Both the position numbers and the translations under genes were made by a program. A stretch of DNA of 64,000 nucleotides from Phytophthora sp. 'mugwort' (taxonomy: Eukaryota > Oomycota > Peronosporomycetes > Peronosporales > Peronosporaceae): positions 4,271,001-4,335,000 of the forward strand of contig JAUCEF010000013.1 of assembly GCA_033558025.1 (NCBI GenBank), given 5' to 3'. How positions within the stretch are numbered: position 1 is the stretch's first letter; each line of letters begins with the position of its first letter. The notes under the pieces are model-generated. The model did no database searches. It worked only from the letters and a program-made list of their open reading frames with translations, and was not told where the DNA came from. Below are positions 10,095-22,499 of the stretch, in pieces.

Positions 10095-11980
10095 TCACTT
10101 TTGTTTTTTTAGTCTCGGCCTAAAGCCATCCCTCAAGCCCTCAACCCGACCAACGTCCTTTTTGTCATGAGCCCAAGCAGCGACACCAAGTTCAAGGCCG
10201 AGCCTTTGAAAGGTTCCAACTACACGCTCTGGGACTACAAGATGGAGATGTACCTGATGCAATGGTTTGTGGGATGCGAAGGCTAGGCAACCACTGTCAA
10301 GGAGCAACAAGAGCACGCAACGATCGTCCTCAATTTGAGTAACCCCCAGCTGATGCATGTGGTGACTGCGCCAGGTGAGAGGGAGGCGTTGACCAAAACA
10401 AAAGAAATAAAAGTCCAGCTTTAGAAGCTGGAATGATTCCACCGCGCGCAGGACATGGTGGCTCACGGGGAAGTTAGTTAGTTAGTTCTCGTCGTTCAAG
10501 TTCATGGCAATCTCCGTCAGTTCCCATGTGATGGAGCTGGAGAAGTTCGTCGTGGAGGTGAAGAATACGAGCTGTGAGCCAAGTGAGGAAGGCATCTGCG
10601 AAACGATGCTGCCGATTATACCGCAAATTACGAGAGATTGATCACAGCGTTTCGTATGTCTGTGTCTGCGTTCAGCTTTGCAGATATCTTGAGCAAGTTT
10701 ATCCCAGAGGAAGTGCGTCAGAAGAGTTCGATGCGTATCGTGGCGACGACTGCACTCATTGCAGGCAAATGCAGCGCAAAGCAGCACAAGAACAAGCTGT
10801 AGGGGGGCGCAAGCAGGATGACTGAGCGTGTTTTAACTGCGGGCAAAAAAAAAACACTACATTGGAGACTGCTGGTGGGGCTCAAACTCATGTGATGCGA
10901 CCGTAGACCAGTCCACCGTCGAGTTTAACGCGTGTGAGCTATTCACAAGCGATTGCTTGGTGATGGATAGCGGGATTTCAGCTCACATGTCAAAGGCCCG
11001 CTTTGAATTTGTGGATTAAAGCGGGCATAGTGTGCCCAGCGCTAAAATCAATCCTTGAAAGGTTTTGTTTCGTTTCGTAGTGTGCCGGCGCAAAACAGCA
11101 ACGCGACCTTGAAGGTTGTCCGTTACGAGACCGTGATCCTGCTAGTCTAGTGTAGACTGGACGCTGGTGGATCAATGTATGCCGGAGAATTCACTCCACG
11201 TCCAAGACCTGCGAAAGAACCTTTTCTCACGTACGGCCGCGACGGCGCGTGGAATGACGGCCATCATTACAAGGAGCAAGTGTGTGATAAAGCACGGAGA
11301 AGATATTGTGGTGACAGGAATAAATCAAGGCAAGTTGATGTACTTGAACACAGAGACTGTTGACAAGTGCGAATCAGCTAGTACAGACATCGATCTCTGG
11401 CATCGTCGGCTCGGACTCGCTTCTTTCAGCACACTCTACAACATGGTCACGGATAGGCGACTGAGCGTGACGCAGCCTGAACTCAGGACAATGTGCGCAA
11501 CCAAAGCAAGTGCGAACGACGTTCAAGTCCAGCAAGGACTAGGTGGAATCCAGGGAGAGCAGACATATGTTTTAGGGCTCATCACTTCTGAGTCAAAATC
11601 TGGCTTCAATATATTGTGACATTTATCCTGATGAAGAGCCGCTACGCCACCATCTACCCGTTTGTAAAGTACCAGACGCGTTCAAGAAGTTTTGAAAGGA
11701 TATAAAGACCACCGGGTTGGAAATTAAGGTGCTACCTGGTGACAACCATGAGGAGTACCATAACGTAGAAAATGGAGGCGCTTTGTGATGAGAAGTCGAT
11801 CAACTAGGAGTTCACGGCGTAGTACAACCCCCCAGCAAAACGGCATTGCTGGGCGGATGAACCGGTCGCTAGTGGAAATGACACGGTGTATGATCAAGGA
11901 AAGAGGAGTGGGGAATGCGGTATGGCGTAAGCCATCATGACTGCAACCGATGTACGCAAAGTACTGCCGACAACGTCCAA

Positions 11981-11998
11981 CCCCCCCCCCCCCCCCCC
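11981..11998 (+). repeat. Homopolymer C18 within Copia integrase
   Basis: Eighteen consecutive C, followed by TC, in the decayed integrase. A likely replication-slippage or sequencing hot spot. Confidence 0.9.
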
Positions 11999-12057
11999 TC
12001 ACTCATGTATGTCCAAAATCGTGTTCAAGCGTAACTGCGTTTGGACCACATGCGAGT

Positions 12058-12062
12058 GTTTG
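12058..12062 (+). repeat. Left target-site duplication of Gypsy 1 (GTTTG)
   Basis: GTTTG directly precedes the LTR start TGACGGGG; the same five bases follow the right LTR at 19611-19615. Confidence 0.7.
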
Positions 12063-12594
12063 TGACGGGGTTACTTTCAAGGTTATTGATTATGTGGGTT
12101 TTAAAACATTCAACTTGTGTGTTAAGCATAGTAACGCCGATGTAATTTTATGCGCCAGGACTGCAAATCCTTTAATGACGGTTCAAATTATGGTACAACT
12201 TTTTTTATTAATAGGTTTTCATGGTATTCACGTTGTACGAGAGGACCGAGAAGGGTAAATCTACACATGTCCCCACCTTCCCTATAACAGTACTCAGTAC
12301 GAGATAGTTAACGAGATCTCAATAGGTCCATAGATATGCATAGGCTAGGTTCTACTATGTTAGGTAGTGAGTCCAATACATTTAAACGCAGGCGGTTCTG
12401 CCGCATATAAGAAGTACCCATTAAGTTCATATTTTGAAGTAAAGAGTTCATTTGCCTTGTTTAATGTACCTTTGACTCGTGGAGTCATCTTACGTGTTCG
12501 TCTTGGTTCTTGTATAGAACCTAAGGTTATCCACCTTAAACAGGAGACTATCTGAGTCTGTCTCTGACGCGAACGCAATTGCAGCCCCGCTGCT
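12063..12594 (+). repeat. 5' LTR of Gypsy 1
   Basis: Starts TGACGGGGTTACTTTCAAGG and ends GCTGCT (expected CA mutated), just before the primer site. It shares the segments AGATAGTTAACGAGATCTCA and GGCGGTTCTGCCG with the right LTR. It holds about 165 bp (roughly 12100-12265) that the right LTR lacks. Confidence 0.75.
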
Positions 12595-12602
12595 TGGTAG
12601 CA
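12595..12602 (+). promoter_or_regulatory. Primer-binding site (initiator tRNA-Met)
   Basis: TGGTAGCA immediately after the LTR is complementary to the 3' end of eukaryotic initiator tRNA-Met (TGCTACCA). Confidence 0.6.
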
Positions 12603-12649
12603 CTTGTAGTCAATCCTACACCTAAGTCTTACGACTGTCCTCTGTAAGG

Positions 12650-13500
12650 ATGGAGGGATTCACCCACTTATCCCCGGACCAACAGGACGAGCTTAAAAAG
12701 CTGATGTCCTTAGTTGGCCCGGAAGGTGTGGCTCATATTGCTTCGCAAGCCTCCGACGCGGTGAATGCACGTCTAGAGGCGTTCTCTAACTACGAGAATG
12801 CTCTGCTGAGCACATCCAACAGAAGATGGCTGCGGGCGGCGTCTGCGACTCCCAGGCCGTCATCAGATGGATCTCCTAGAGCTAAGCCACCCATGTTGTG
12901 CCTAAAACCTTTGCGGGCAAGGATAGAGAGCATCTCCTGCTCTGGTTTAGAGAAACCGAGATGCTATGACGTCCGGCATGCTCAAGACCGAGTAGCAGCG
13001 CGTAGCGTTAGTTTCTCTCCGAATTCGGTGGCCGAGCGCGAGATTGGGCACTGACGTGTGACACTCGACGCTGTGTTCCTTTCCTGGGACCAGCTGGAAC
13101 GCCAGCTCCCGCGAGTGATGTTTTTTTGCAGCTTACCAGGCAAAGAGCGTGAGGTCACGCTTTATCTCTACCCGCCAGGGTAAGAAGGAATTGGTGGACT
13201 TCGATCGTCACTGGTATGGCGGCAGATCCCCTCCCTGAGGCAGTCACGTGACCATCTTCATGAAAGGTTTTCGCACTGGCGTTACCAGAACGGAAGATTT
13301 CCATGTCCACCCTCTGTCTTTGAGGAAGCCGTGAACGTCGTCGAACGCCGAGTTTAACTTTACGTCTGCGCGACTTGACTGGAGCGCTTACCAAGCCAAG
13401 CCGGCTTGTCAGGAGCTTCCGACTCGTCCAATTGATGGACCTCAGCTAAGCTGAAGAACAGGAAGCCGATCTTCTGGCTGCTCAGCAGCGCATCGGGATC
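12650..13500 (+). pseudogene. Gypsy 1 gag
   Basis: The frame 12650-13054 starts with MEGFTHLSPDQQDELKKLMS, an intact-looking gag N-terminus of 134 residues, then breaks. The remaining gag is unreadable through stops up to about 13.5 kb. Confidence 0.55.
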
Positions 13501-13789
13501 CATCCATGCTATGCATCCGACACATACACGTCCATGTGAAAGATCACAGTGCTCTGCGGGGCTAGGCCATGCTGACCTCCTATCTGAGACGCAACAGAAC
13601 TAAGTTCTTCCCCAGCAGGCCGCCCCGCACCTACTGGGTTTTGGAGTTTTCCCACCACGAGCCAGACTTCCGCTCGGAAGCAAAGCTTCGGCTCGGAGGA
13701 GCCTGACGATGCTTACGCAGGGGACAACCTGGACGCAATGCAAGCTAGGCTTGCTGGTCATTGACGATACCGTGAAGGGATTTAAGTAG

Positions 13790-13860
13790 CCATGGACGAT
13801 CATTAGCGATTCTGGCGCGTCGGGCAATTATGTTCGGCGCTCCACGATGGAAGGACGTCG
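13790..13860 (+). pseudogene. Gypsy 1 aspartic protease
   Basis: Bases 13808-13822 encode DSGAS, the retropepsin active site, followed by GNYVRRSTM. The surrounding frame is short and broken. Confidence 0.55.
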
Positions 13861-14779
13861 GCAGTATGCTGAGGCCCTGATAACGCGTACGAGGGACTAA
13901 TCAATGTCCGTCTTGCAACGGGGGCCCGTATCAGGGTGTCCAGGTCCCCGTCATCCTGGGCATGAAAATTATGGACTTCGCTATCGTCGAACGCTGTCTA
14001 ATCTCGATCTGGATTCGACATATGATATGATCTTATCCTGATCATGGCATGGCTCGAGCGCCATGAGCCATGGATTGATTAGAGGTCTAAGATCTTAGAC
14101 TTGTGCATAGCCCTGACGATGCGCGTGGAGCAGCACGTAATCCGCTGAGCGGTGAGCGTCAGGACGGCGATGACCTGCTGCGTGTCAACGATGGCGCGGT
14201 CGGCTGCGTATCGGGCATCACATGATAGGCCCCGACGATGCGTGTGGAGTGGCACATGACCCAATGGGTGGGGACTGCGAGTCATGCAGTTCTTGGTCGG
14301 ATGTCGATACTGACATGAAGGCTCCTTTGGAGCAACAAGAGGTGGATACACGCGGTGACACAACAAGAATGAATTGGTGGTTTCTATGGCTTCCACGAGG
14401 AGGCGATAGCGTCGCAGCATGGCGACTGCAAGCATGACGACTGCAAAACGCGAAGCATCTGGCCTGACTCACGATGTGTCTCGAGTTGATGGTATCAAGC
14501 AGCTATGAACACTTGTACATGGAGTGATCGGCGAAGCCGACGAGGGTATCAGCCTAGAAGCTGTACCTGCGGTAGACGCTCCATTCGAGCGGGAGAGATG
14601 TCCATTGCTGAGTCCGGTGGTGACTTGAAGGTAGGGCGGGTTAGCCGCAGTGGTCGTCATACGACCTGAAGTTGAGTTGCATTCCTCACCGCTTATAGAT
14701 GAACGTCCCTCGAGGACGCTGAGCAAGCGCTGAGTGCGCGTAGCGGGTCGGAAACCCGGAAGGATCCCTCGGACCCGTA

Positions 14780-15810
14780 CTATCCTTGGTCAAGGAGTAC
14801 CAAGATGTGATCTCCAATGACCCGCCTTATGACCTGCTTCCGGATCGAGGTGTGCGTCACGAAATTTACCTAGTTCTGGGAACCAAATACTGCGTGACCA
14901 GGCAATGACCCTTGCCCAAGGAACAGTATGACGTCATCGACGCGTTCCTCAGTGTAAATCACGTGGCGGGTATGGTGTCAGAGAGTACATTTCCCAATTA
15001 AAGCCACATTCTGTGGCAGAAAGCCCAATGGCGATTGGCGCATTGTTCATGCTTTTTTTATAGCAAGCCCAACGCTGTCGCCATTCCGGCACAGACGCCA
15101 TTCATAGGTAGGACGTTTTGGAGAACAACATGGTTGGCTGTACAATGTTCAGTGCGCTCGACTTATATTATCAGTTGCTTATGTGTGCGAGCGACATTCC
15201 GCTAAGAGCGGTCAGCACTCTGAGCAGCGTGCTCTGGGAGTGGCTGGCGACGCCCCAAGGGCTGTCGAATCGCGCCTGCGATGTTCAATCGTCTAGTGAT
15301 TCAGCTCTTCAGGCGTATGCACAATCATACTTCGACGACAACTTCGTTCACAGCCATGCATAGCACGTGATATCGGATGTGCAGGATCACATCGACCATC
15401 TACGAGCGTAGTTCATGCGCACTAGCAAGCTGTACGCTAATGCGTCGAAATGCATCACCGGTATTGAAGAGATTCCTTTCTTATGATGCTTCATTGGGAA
15501 TCGCGGCCTTTGAGCGGATCCCGCTAAGGTCACAACCATTGTGGATTGGCCGGTTCCTAAGAACCCGAAGGACTTGCGCAAGTGACTTGGCCTCGCCAAC
15601 TACTTGCACAGGTACAGTGCGAATAACGCTGATATGACTCGGCCATTGTCCAATCTCCTTAAAAAGGATGCGGGCGGTGTTTGGACACCAAGCATCGATA
15701 TGCATTTGAGGAGGTCAAGGACATTCTCTTTCATGCACCAATCCTGGCGTTGCCAGACCCCGAACGTCCGTCCAGGGTCATCTGTGGCTCATCCGACTTT
15801 GCCATAAGCA
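14780..15810 (+). pseudogene. Gypsy 1 reverse transcriptase / RNase H
   Basis: The RT start is readable (KEYQDVISNDPPYDLLPDRG near 14790-14850). The catalytic YFDD is at 15328-15339, followed by NFVHS. In between, the frame shifts repeatedly. RNase H follows poorly, with traces such as RFLSYDASLGIA and LRTRRTCASDLASPT in wrong frames. Confidence 0.6.
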
Positions 15811-16640
15811 GTGCACTGCTACAAGCAGACGCCGACGGGGGTGAATGAGTGGTTGCGTTTGAATCATCCTGCCGACGCTTCACGTGTCGTGGTCCCTCAG
15901 GACAGGGATTTGAAGTATCACATCCTCGATGTGTCGCATGATACGCCGCTTAGTTGTCACCTGGGCCGTGAAAATACCTACAACTCTGTGAGCATGTACT
16001 ATTGGAGCTCCAAACTGTACAAACAAAAAATGGACGATCACGTACGTTGCATGTGGCAAACGTGTCAGCGGGTAAAGCCTTCATCACATGCGGCCGCGCC
16101 GTTGACACGTTTGCCTCCCCCCTCTGGGTGTTGGCCATCCATAAGTTTGGATTTTGTGTTTGGCCTTCCGAAGGAGTCATGAGGCGACACGTGCATCGTG
16201 ATCTCTGTCACCTTATTGAGCAAGATGGATCACATAGCGGCGGTGCCTGATACCATCAATGGCGAAGCACAGCGAAGCTGATTCTCGATCTGTTCTTTCG
16301 CCAACATTGGCTGCCCGCATCGATTGGCTCGGATCGAAAACCCCGCTTCACTGGGAAGTTTTGGTCATTAATATTCACTGTGCTTGGTACTAAACTGGAC
16401 ATGTCCACGGCGGATCTTCCGCAATCCGGCGGTCAAACCGAACGCGTGAATCGCGTTGCGGAGGATATACTCCGCAGCATTTGCGCTGAAACGCCGAAGC
16501 GTCGGAGCGCAATGCTTCCGCTCGTTGGGCATTGAATATTGCGGTGTGTGCCTCGATGGGCCACACATCGTTCTACGTGGACGGTCTCAAACCCCCGCGC
16601 ATCCCACCGACGCTACCACTACGTGGTTCTGCGCTTGGTG
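15811..16640 (+). pseudogene. Gypsy 1 integrase
   Basis: The 123-residue frame 15811-16182 shows the zinc-binding part (HDTPLSCHLGRENTY, then CMWQTCQRVKPS with the CxxC spacing disturbed). It continues into the core with CWPSISLDFVFGLP, which contains the first catalytic Asp. After a stop, TADLPQSGGQTERVNR near 16405-16450 gives the second Asp and the Glu region. Confidence 0.65.
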
Positions 16641-17289
16641 AGGGAGAGATAGCAGATCGACTTGTTGATATCAGCCCATATCGTGACGGTTCTGTCATCC
16701 CTACACTTTCCGACAAATGCATAAATACGCTAAACGACGGGGTGTCGCCTGTAAACGGCTAAACAATCCCCCCTTAATGCTCATTTACGCTCGTTGGTGG
16801 CAGAATCGAAAGCCCGCTTCGGCTCGCATGCGAAGGCTCCGCTTGCCAGAGGGCAATGTCGGATCCGCGTGCTACGCACACGGCATGCAAACCACAGACA
16901 TGCTTGCTTGCGCTCGATTGCGTAACATGGCATCCGTCCTCACATTTTTTTTAGTCCAATAGGAACCCCTCATTAATCCTACATACTTGCATTTTGTATA
17001 TTTGACGCATTGCCGGAACATTTGCACCGTCTCACTTAAAGTACTATCGGAACGGTGAGGATATTCATCCATACCATATTCGGAAACAGGTTGATGAGTG
17101 CTCGTCAGAGCGCCTGAATGTCCTACGGCATGTGCGTGACGCTATTACTGAGAGCCAAGACAAACAAAAGGAACAGGCGGATGCCAGGGGCCGAGGCAAT
17201 TTGGAAAGATTTGAGGTATGTGACCAAGTTTAATTAAATGCTACAAAACTACCTACACATGCAGTTTCTGCGGTCTTCAAGACAAAGTT

Positions 17290-17910
17290 GCGTCCGCGTT
17301 TCGTCAGGTCGTTCGTGGTCGTGGCAACGAAGGGGCCTTGCCTATACGCTTAATTTTATGAAGAAGATGCGCACACATTCCGTGTTTTATGTGGGCTTGA
17401 TCAAGCTATATCATGATCCCGAGCAGATGGGCGCGGAGGATCTGGCACGGTGGCGGAGGCACGGCGCTCGGTTGGAGCGTTAGCGGCATGTCAAGCTTCC
17501 CCTCCAGTCGCGCATGACTGCGCTCAGGGTCAGCAACCGCTGGGTACTCGACTCCGGGTTTTCAATCCATGACGAAAATCATCGATTACAGCCCAAGCCC
17601 GTTCATACGCCTGCTCAGCCGCCCCAATTACCAGGCAGTGCCGCTCCCTTTACCGCGTAGTGCATGGAGTCATGAGTTTGTTCGAACCTCTCGACGCACA
17701 GCGTTCTCATACGGCGTTGGCTCAACCACCTCCTGCGCGCTCGACGAGCAGAGGGACCGCCACTTCCACGTGGAGAGCAACGTCGTTGTCGAAGTCATAA
17801 CAAGTATCTGGTGAAGCGGTGTGGTTATCCCCACTCGGTAAACACTTGAACGTTTGAGATGCCCCTCCAGCAAGACTCCCTGACGTCGTCGACGCTTTTG
17901 ATCACCACGA
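17290..17910 (+). pseudogene. Gypsy 1 integrase tail and chromodomain
   Basis: RRGLAYTLNFMKKMRTHSVF with YVGLIKLYHDP (17330-17415) is the GPY/F-type integrase tail. A shifted frame at about 17790-17905 reads NKYLVKRCGYPHSVNT then TFEMPLQQDSL, the chromodomain core that gives chromoviruses affinity for modified chromatin. Confidence 0.6.
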
Positions 17911-19200
17911 TCGGACGCGCTCGGCGATCTCGCGGCCGCGGCGTCGGTCGCCTCGGGCTTCCCGACAATAGGTCGGGGAGTTAATGGCTGCTAAACGTTA
18001 TCGCTGATCCAGGGCTGCTACAGCCACTGGGTCGTGTTTGGGCTAGTCTGCAACGCTCGCAGAAGCGTGATGGGGTGGCCCATCGGGCCGATGGCGGAAG
18101 CCAAGAGGCAATTGTCGCGTCGCCTTAAGCTTCGCGAAGTCAAAGTGAAGCTTGCGCTCTATACGCACATTGACTTCCGCGAATTGGGCTTGTAGAGCAA
18201 AAAGCCAAGGGAGTCGCCGGATTCATTCCACCCAGAGAGCAAACTGAGCGCCGTCCTATTGGTCAGTCCCCCCAGGCATCAAGACGAAGGGGAACGTCCG
18301 CATGGCGTTCATCGAAACCCCCCTTGTACTTGATCGTCGAGGCGGTCGCATATTCACGATGAGGAACCACCTGATCGATGAGGAACCTCTCACAGAGAGC
18401 CGCACGCGCTGCTACTTCAGCGGGGCCAAGGGCTCGGGCCCTGCGACCCACGTGTTCAAGGGACCCGCGGCAGCTTGCCGAACGATCTCACAAGCATCGC
18501 GGGGATCGAATGCATACGCTCGACGAGAGCTAACGATCGGGCGCTTCACAGGGCCTTGGAAACACGGCAGCTCTCCATCTTCGAGCCGTTGGCTCTGATC
18601 CTCATCGGGGTTATTGGTGACAACACTAGTTTCCAACCCTGATGATACGCGCGGAACAGACAGAGTCCAAGGCGGGCGGCCGTCGGGGACGGATTTAGTG
18701 TACGAACACGCGGGCCCAGACTCTGGATAGTGTGAACGTCGGACTCGGACTCGTAGTCCAGCTCCATCTCCTCACCGAGGATCACAAATAGATCGTCTGA
18801 GAAGCGAGAAGGGCGTCGCCCAGACGATCCGTCCCCGCTTGTCAAGTCTGACATTACGCGGGGTCCGTGTCGACAACGGTATTTTGGGTAATACACCTCC
18901 ACAGTGAGTGTGGCACGAGCTGGGAATGAGCGAGCTTCTAGGCAGGCGGTCGAGTGTGCACTAGGTGCCGGGGATCCCGTTGCGCCTTGCTCGGGTGGAC
19001 GAGACGCGGAACGTTGACGCTGGCAGGGTGACGATTTATGGCTGGAGCCATGCACGAGTCCACGGCTGGTCAGCTCCTTGAACTTGGAAAGTTCTCGAGC
19101 GAGGTCTGGTATACCTAGGGACCAGACGACACGCGCGTTTAATTGAACGACACCTCAGTTGAGGCAATGACGAGTGAGGACACTCGGTGTTCTCAGTCTG
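17911..19200 (+). other. Gypsy 1 3' internal region without recognisable protein
   Basis: About 1.3 kb between chromodomain and polypurine tract. A 169-residue minus-strand open frame (19055-18546) exists, but it is antisense to the element and lacks motifs. I see no reason to call a gene. Confidence 0.35.
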
Positions 19201-19211
19201 ATGGGGGGGGG
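19200..19211 (+). promoter_or_regulatory. Polypurine tract of Gypsy 1
   Basis: GATGGGGGGGGGG immediately left of the right LTR: the plus-strand priming site expected at this place. Confidence 0.6.
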
Positions 19212-19610
19212 GTACGGGGTTACTTTCAAGGTTATAACTTATGTGGGGCACACATCTCCACCGTCCCGTATAACCGTAGTCAATATGAGATAGTTAACGA
19301 GATCTCAATAGATGGCTTTACAGCCAATTTTTATGCGTTAGATTAGGTTCTACTATGATAGATAGTGAGTCCTATACATATAACCACAGGCGGTTCTGCC
19401 GTGGATAAGAGGAATACATTCAGTTCACATTTTGAAAGTATAGAGTTCATTTGCCTTGTTTAAGGTATATTTTGCTCTGGGGTCCGTAAATAGTTATCTT
19501 ACGGGTCCGTCTTGGTTCTTGTAAAAAGAACATAAGGTTATACCAAGAGACTCTGAATCTGTGTCTTTTTCTCTGACTCGACGATATTGCAGCCTTGCAA
19601 CCTCGCTGCA
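19212..19610 (+). repeat. 3' LTR of Gypsy 1
   Basis: Starts GTACGGGGTTACTTTCAAGG (TG mutated) and ends CTCGCTGCA. 399 bp, shorter than the left LTR through one internal deletion; the rest is clearly alignable but diverged, so the insertion is old. Confidence 0.75.
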
Positions 19611-19615
19611 GTTTG

Positions 19616-20290
19616 GTTCTGAATACTACGGCCACGAGACGAAGTAGAAGCGCAAGCAGTTAGATGACTCCGGCGTGAAGTGCTACTTCCTTGGGTACGC
19701 GAAGCAACCAAGGCATACCAAATCCTCAATGCAAACATCGGCTCTATCATGGTTTCAAGAAGTGTAAAGTTTAACGCTTTGAACAACCCCGGTGAAGGTG
19801 TAATTGACATCTAGACAATGCGAACGCTGAAAAAGTGGCTGTGGAACCAGGTACATACTTCGGCCCCACACCGCACCGAACGGACCACAGGAGGACCTAT
19901 ACAAAGGGGCATGACGACTTAACCCACTCTGTACCAACCCGAGGTTTAGGTACACGGGGGAGAGACATCGAAGTAGAGTGGAAGGTGTGTCCGATGCGCA
20001 AGAGGCGCGGTGTGGTACGGTACGAAGACGAATATCCTGGGTACGCAGCGTGGGTAGTTCAACTTGGACGGCTTTAAGGGTGAGTTCCAGTCCTTCTACT
20101 GTTTCAACGCCGAAGCAGATGACGGTCAACTTGTGATCAAGCAAGGACAAGAACGTCTCGTAGCGTACGATAGAAGCGGAAATGAAGTCGCTGGAAATCC
20201 ACCGCATCTAGAAGTAGGTATATATCCCCCCCACACACACACACACAGAAGCAAGTCACGATTCGCTGGACGAAGGTTCGCCGGCGAAAG
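19616..20290 (+). pseudogene. Copia 1 integrase C-terminus and linker
   Basis: Begins in the middle of the integrase where the left fragment stops: KRKQLDDSGVKCYFLGYAKQ, then after a shift ILNANIGSIMVSRSVKFN. These are the conserved FxGY and VSRDVxF blocks of Copia integrase. Linker sequence follows to about 20.2 kb. Confidence 0.6.
20226..20247 (+). repeat. Microsatellite C7-(CA)n
   Basis: A run of C followed by ACACACACACACAC. A very similar C-run plus CA tract occurs at 25505-25531. Confidence 0.8.
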
Positions 20291-20515
20291 CCAATAGATC
20301 TTTATCCACCACCGCACCGCTTGCCTATGGACCTAGCCAAAGAAGAAGAAGGCAAAGTCTGCGCGGAAAAAGCTTATGGCACCAAGTTTGAATGAAGATC
20401 GAAATATATTGATATCTTCGGAAACGAAATACAAACTAGACATGGCGTACCGCCGCACAGATCTGCACAACTTCGTACAACAGGATGCAGTGATGAAGGC
20501 TTTACAGCCGAGCTT

Positions 20516-22300
20516 GTGAACCTGGCGGGGACCGTTCAAGCTCTGGCATCGACGACGAACAAGATGGACGCGGCCATGCATCTTCTGCGCCTACTGGAGG
20601 AAGCAGGCTTGGTTGCCGATGCCTTCGACGCTGACGACTTGCTCCACCAGGAAGGTAGCGCGATCCCAGTCTCCGCTGAAGCCATCTTCAACAAACTGAA
20701 GCCGATCGTGGGCGAACGCCCACTATCCGACGCACTAGAGACCGAGGCTGCGCAGATCCACCTCCCGGGGTGCCAGGCTGGGCCATCTCGATACGTCTCC
20801 GCGATATCGGAAGATGGATCTGACAGCTCGTCGGAACTACGACGCATGTCGCTCGGTTCGTCAGCGCAGTGTTGCTGCAAGCTCAAACGCCAGGTTTCAA
20901 AGGATCCAGATCGCCAGGTCAGATCCTTCGTAGGGATCCGACGCACTAACCGACGTGCAAACGGGGATCATTCTTCCAGGCAGGCACGAGTCGTTTCTTA
21001 CGGGAGTATCGGGTTGCCGTCACCCTCGAATGGCAACAGTAGCCGTGGTCCCAGGTGCGCAAGATGTCGAGATGGAACCGGTGGGCCCATCCCAAACGCT
21101 GGGAATATGACCCAGACGACCTCGACGCCAGGACAACTCGGCGCACGGCACCGGCGACTACTGCGGCGTTTACCAATGGGTCGGCTCTGATTCAGCGCGT
21201 CCGGATCTCGTCAACCTCGGATCTGAAGGAGTTTACCGGCAACGAAGAACGAGCACAAGAATGGGTCATCAAAGTCAAGTCTACATTCATGAGAAATCAA
21301 TCTTCGGACGAAGGAAAGTGTCTCATTTTCGCTGATCGGCTTACCGTCCCGCGAGGAAAACTGGTACAGGCATCTAGGTTGGTCGACAAGGGCAAAATGG
21401 AGCGATCTGCTCAAGGGTTTCCAGTCTCAATGCTGCGGGATTGGGGTCTTGGTGACTTGGTACTAAAAATCACGCGCGCAAACGCGTGGACGAAACGTCA
21501 CTCGAGTATCCACTGCCTACACATAGCCGGCATAGGCGCTCGTGTGGAGAGACGAAGGACGGCGACGCTAAGTCCCGCGGCTAGCACGTGGAACACTTTA
21601 TCGAGACGATCGGGGATCCCGATTTGGTGGATTGACTGACCCGGTTGAGACTGGTTGACGCGGATCGGCTGCAGGACGTACTCCGTGCGCGCGAGCGGGC
21701 GAAGTCTCGTCCAACAAGCCGGTTCGGCCCGCCAAGTACCGACCGAAGCCGCCACAGGCAGCAGCCCCCACGCGTTCGGTAAGAGGCATGCCGACCCTAC
21801 GCTCTGAAGTTGAGTCTGACTCAGACGAGTTCGGATCCGAAGGAGAGCTATGCGGTGCCTACGTCGCGGCAGTAAGTGATCAACAACTGGTTACAGCGAC
21901 AAAGGGTGCATGCATCGAGACCCACGTATCCGACTCTTCCGGGCTCAGTCCACGCGGATCCGGTGCCCCAAAAACACCGACCCCGCTTCGCGCTGGACGG
22001 CCAGCGATGCTTGCATTGCGGATCCCGAAAGAATTCTGATCTATGATGCTGGAGGCGTCCGATCTGAAGGGTGAGGCAAAAGGGGGACACCCACCAGATC
22101 GCTGCTTCTTTGTGTGTCGCAGCTGTGATGGGCTCCATGATCATGGCGAGTGCCAGGTGGTAGTATTTTACGACCTGGTACGGCAGGTTTGACCCGACAA
22201 GCATCCAAGCTTTCTGCCTGAAGCAGCTGAAAAGATGTTAAACTAGGACGCTTATCGGTACTGGGCCCGATACGAGATGAGCGTTCTACGTACTGCATCT
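20516..22300 (+). pseudogene. Gypsy 2 gag
   Basis: The frame at 20516 reads NLAGTVQALASTTNKMDAAM and the overlapping frame at 21055-21639 contains DLKEFTGNEERAQEWVIKVK, the retrotransposon gag core. Further on, LVDADRLQDVLRARERAKS (about 21650-21705) and a damaged zinc knuckle CLHCGSRKNSD near 22005-22040 complete the usual order. Confidence 0.6.
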
Positions 22301-22499
22301 ATTATAAGAAGTTGAAGGACCCCGTTAGCTACACGCTAGCGGGTCTATTGAATAATGCACGTGAGCCATAACGGAAACGTACTGATATGGTTTTCAAGTC
22401 TAGGCTCACCAGACAACTATCGGCGCTCTGATGTGGCCCTAACTGTGGATCGGCTGTCTGGGGAATCACACGGATACTGGAAGTACCACATGCCCGGTA

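Larger units (their letters stand above)
10167..12062 (+). pseudogene. Copia 1 gag to integrase
   Basis: The gag start at 10167 reads KAEPLKGSNYTLWDYKMEMY, a Copia gag N-terminus, but has a stop after about 38 residues. The 150-residue frame 11167-11619 contains LWHRRLGLASFSTLYNMV, the GAG-pre-integrase zinc region. Integrase core traces follow, with EYHNVENGGAL near 11755 and a PPSKTALLGG-like echo of the PxxNGIAER block near 11830. There are many stops and shifts. Confidence 0.6.
12063..19610 (+). mobile_element. Gypsy chromovirus 1, full-length but dead
   Basis: A complete LTR-retrotransposon skeleton in canonical order: 5' LTR, tRNA-Met primer site, gag, protease, RT, integrase, chromodomain, polypurine tract, 3' LTR, flanked by GTTTG. 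Length is 7548 bp. Numerous stops and frameshifts in every domain mean no protein is made. Insertion is in the sense orientation of the host Copia element. Confidence 0.75.
10095..20290 (+). mobile_element. Copia retrotransposon 1, split by a nested Gypsy element
   Basis: Gag, pre-integrase and integrase pieces run from 10167 to 12062 and resume at 19616. Omitting 12063-19615 restores a continuous reading of the integrase C-terminal part across the join, which shows that the Gypsy element jumped into an existing Copia copy. The Copia sequence then continues through an integrase-RT linker (RRGVVRYEDEYPGYAAWV near 20010-20055) and fades before 20.3 kb. No reverse transcriptase or LTRs remain. 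Confidence 0.65.

Noticed and set aside
18546..19055. 169-residue minus-strand open frame
   Set aside because: Antisense inside Gypsy 1 in a GC-rich stretch; no motif, and the sense strand is retroelement sequence.
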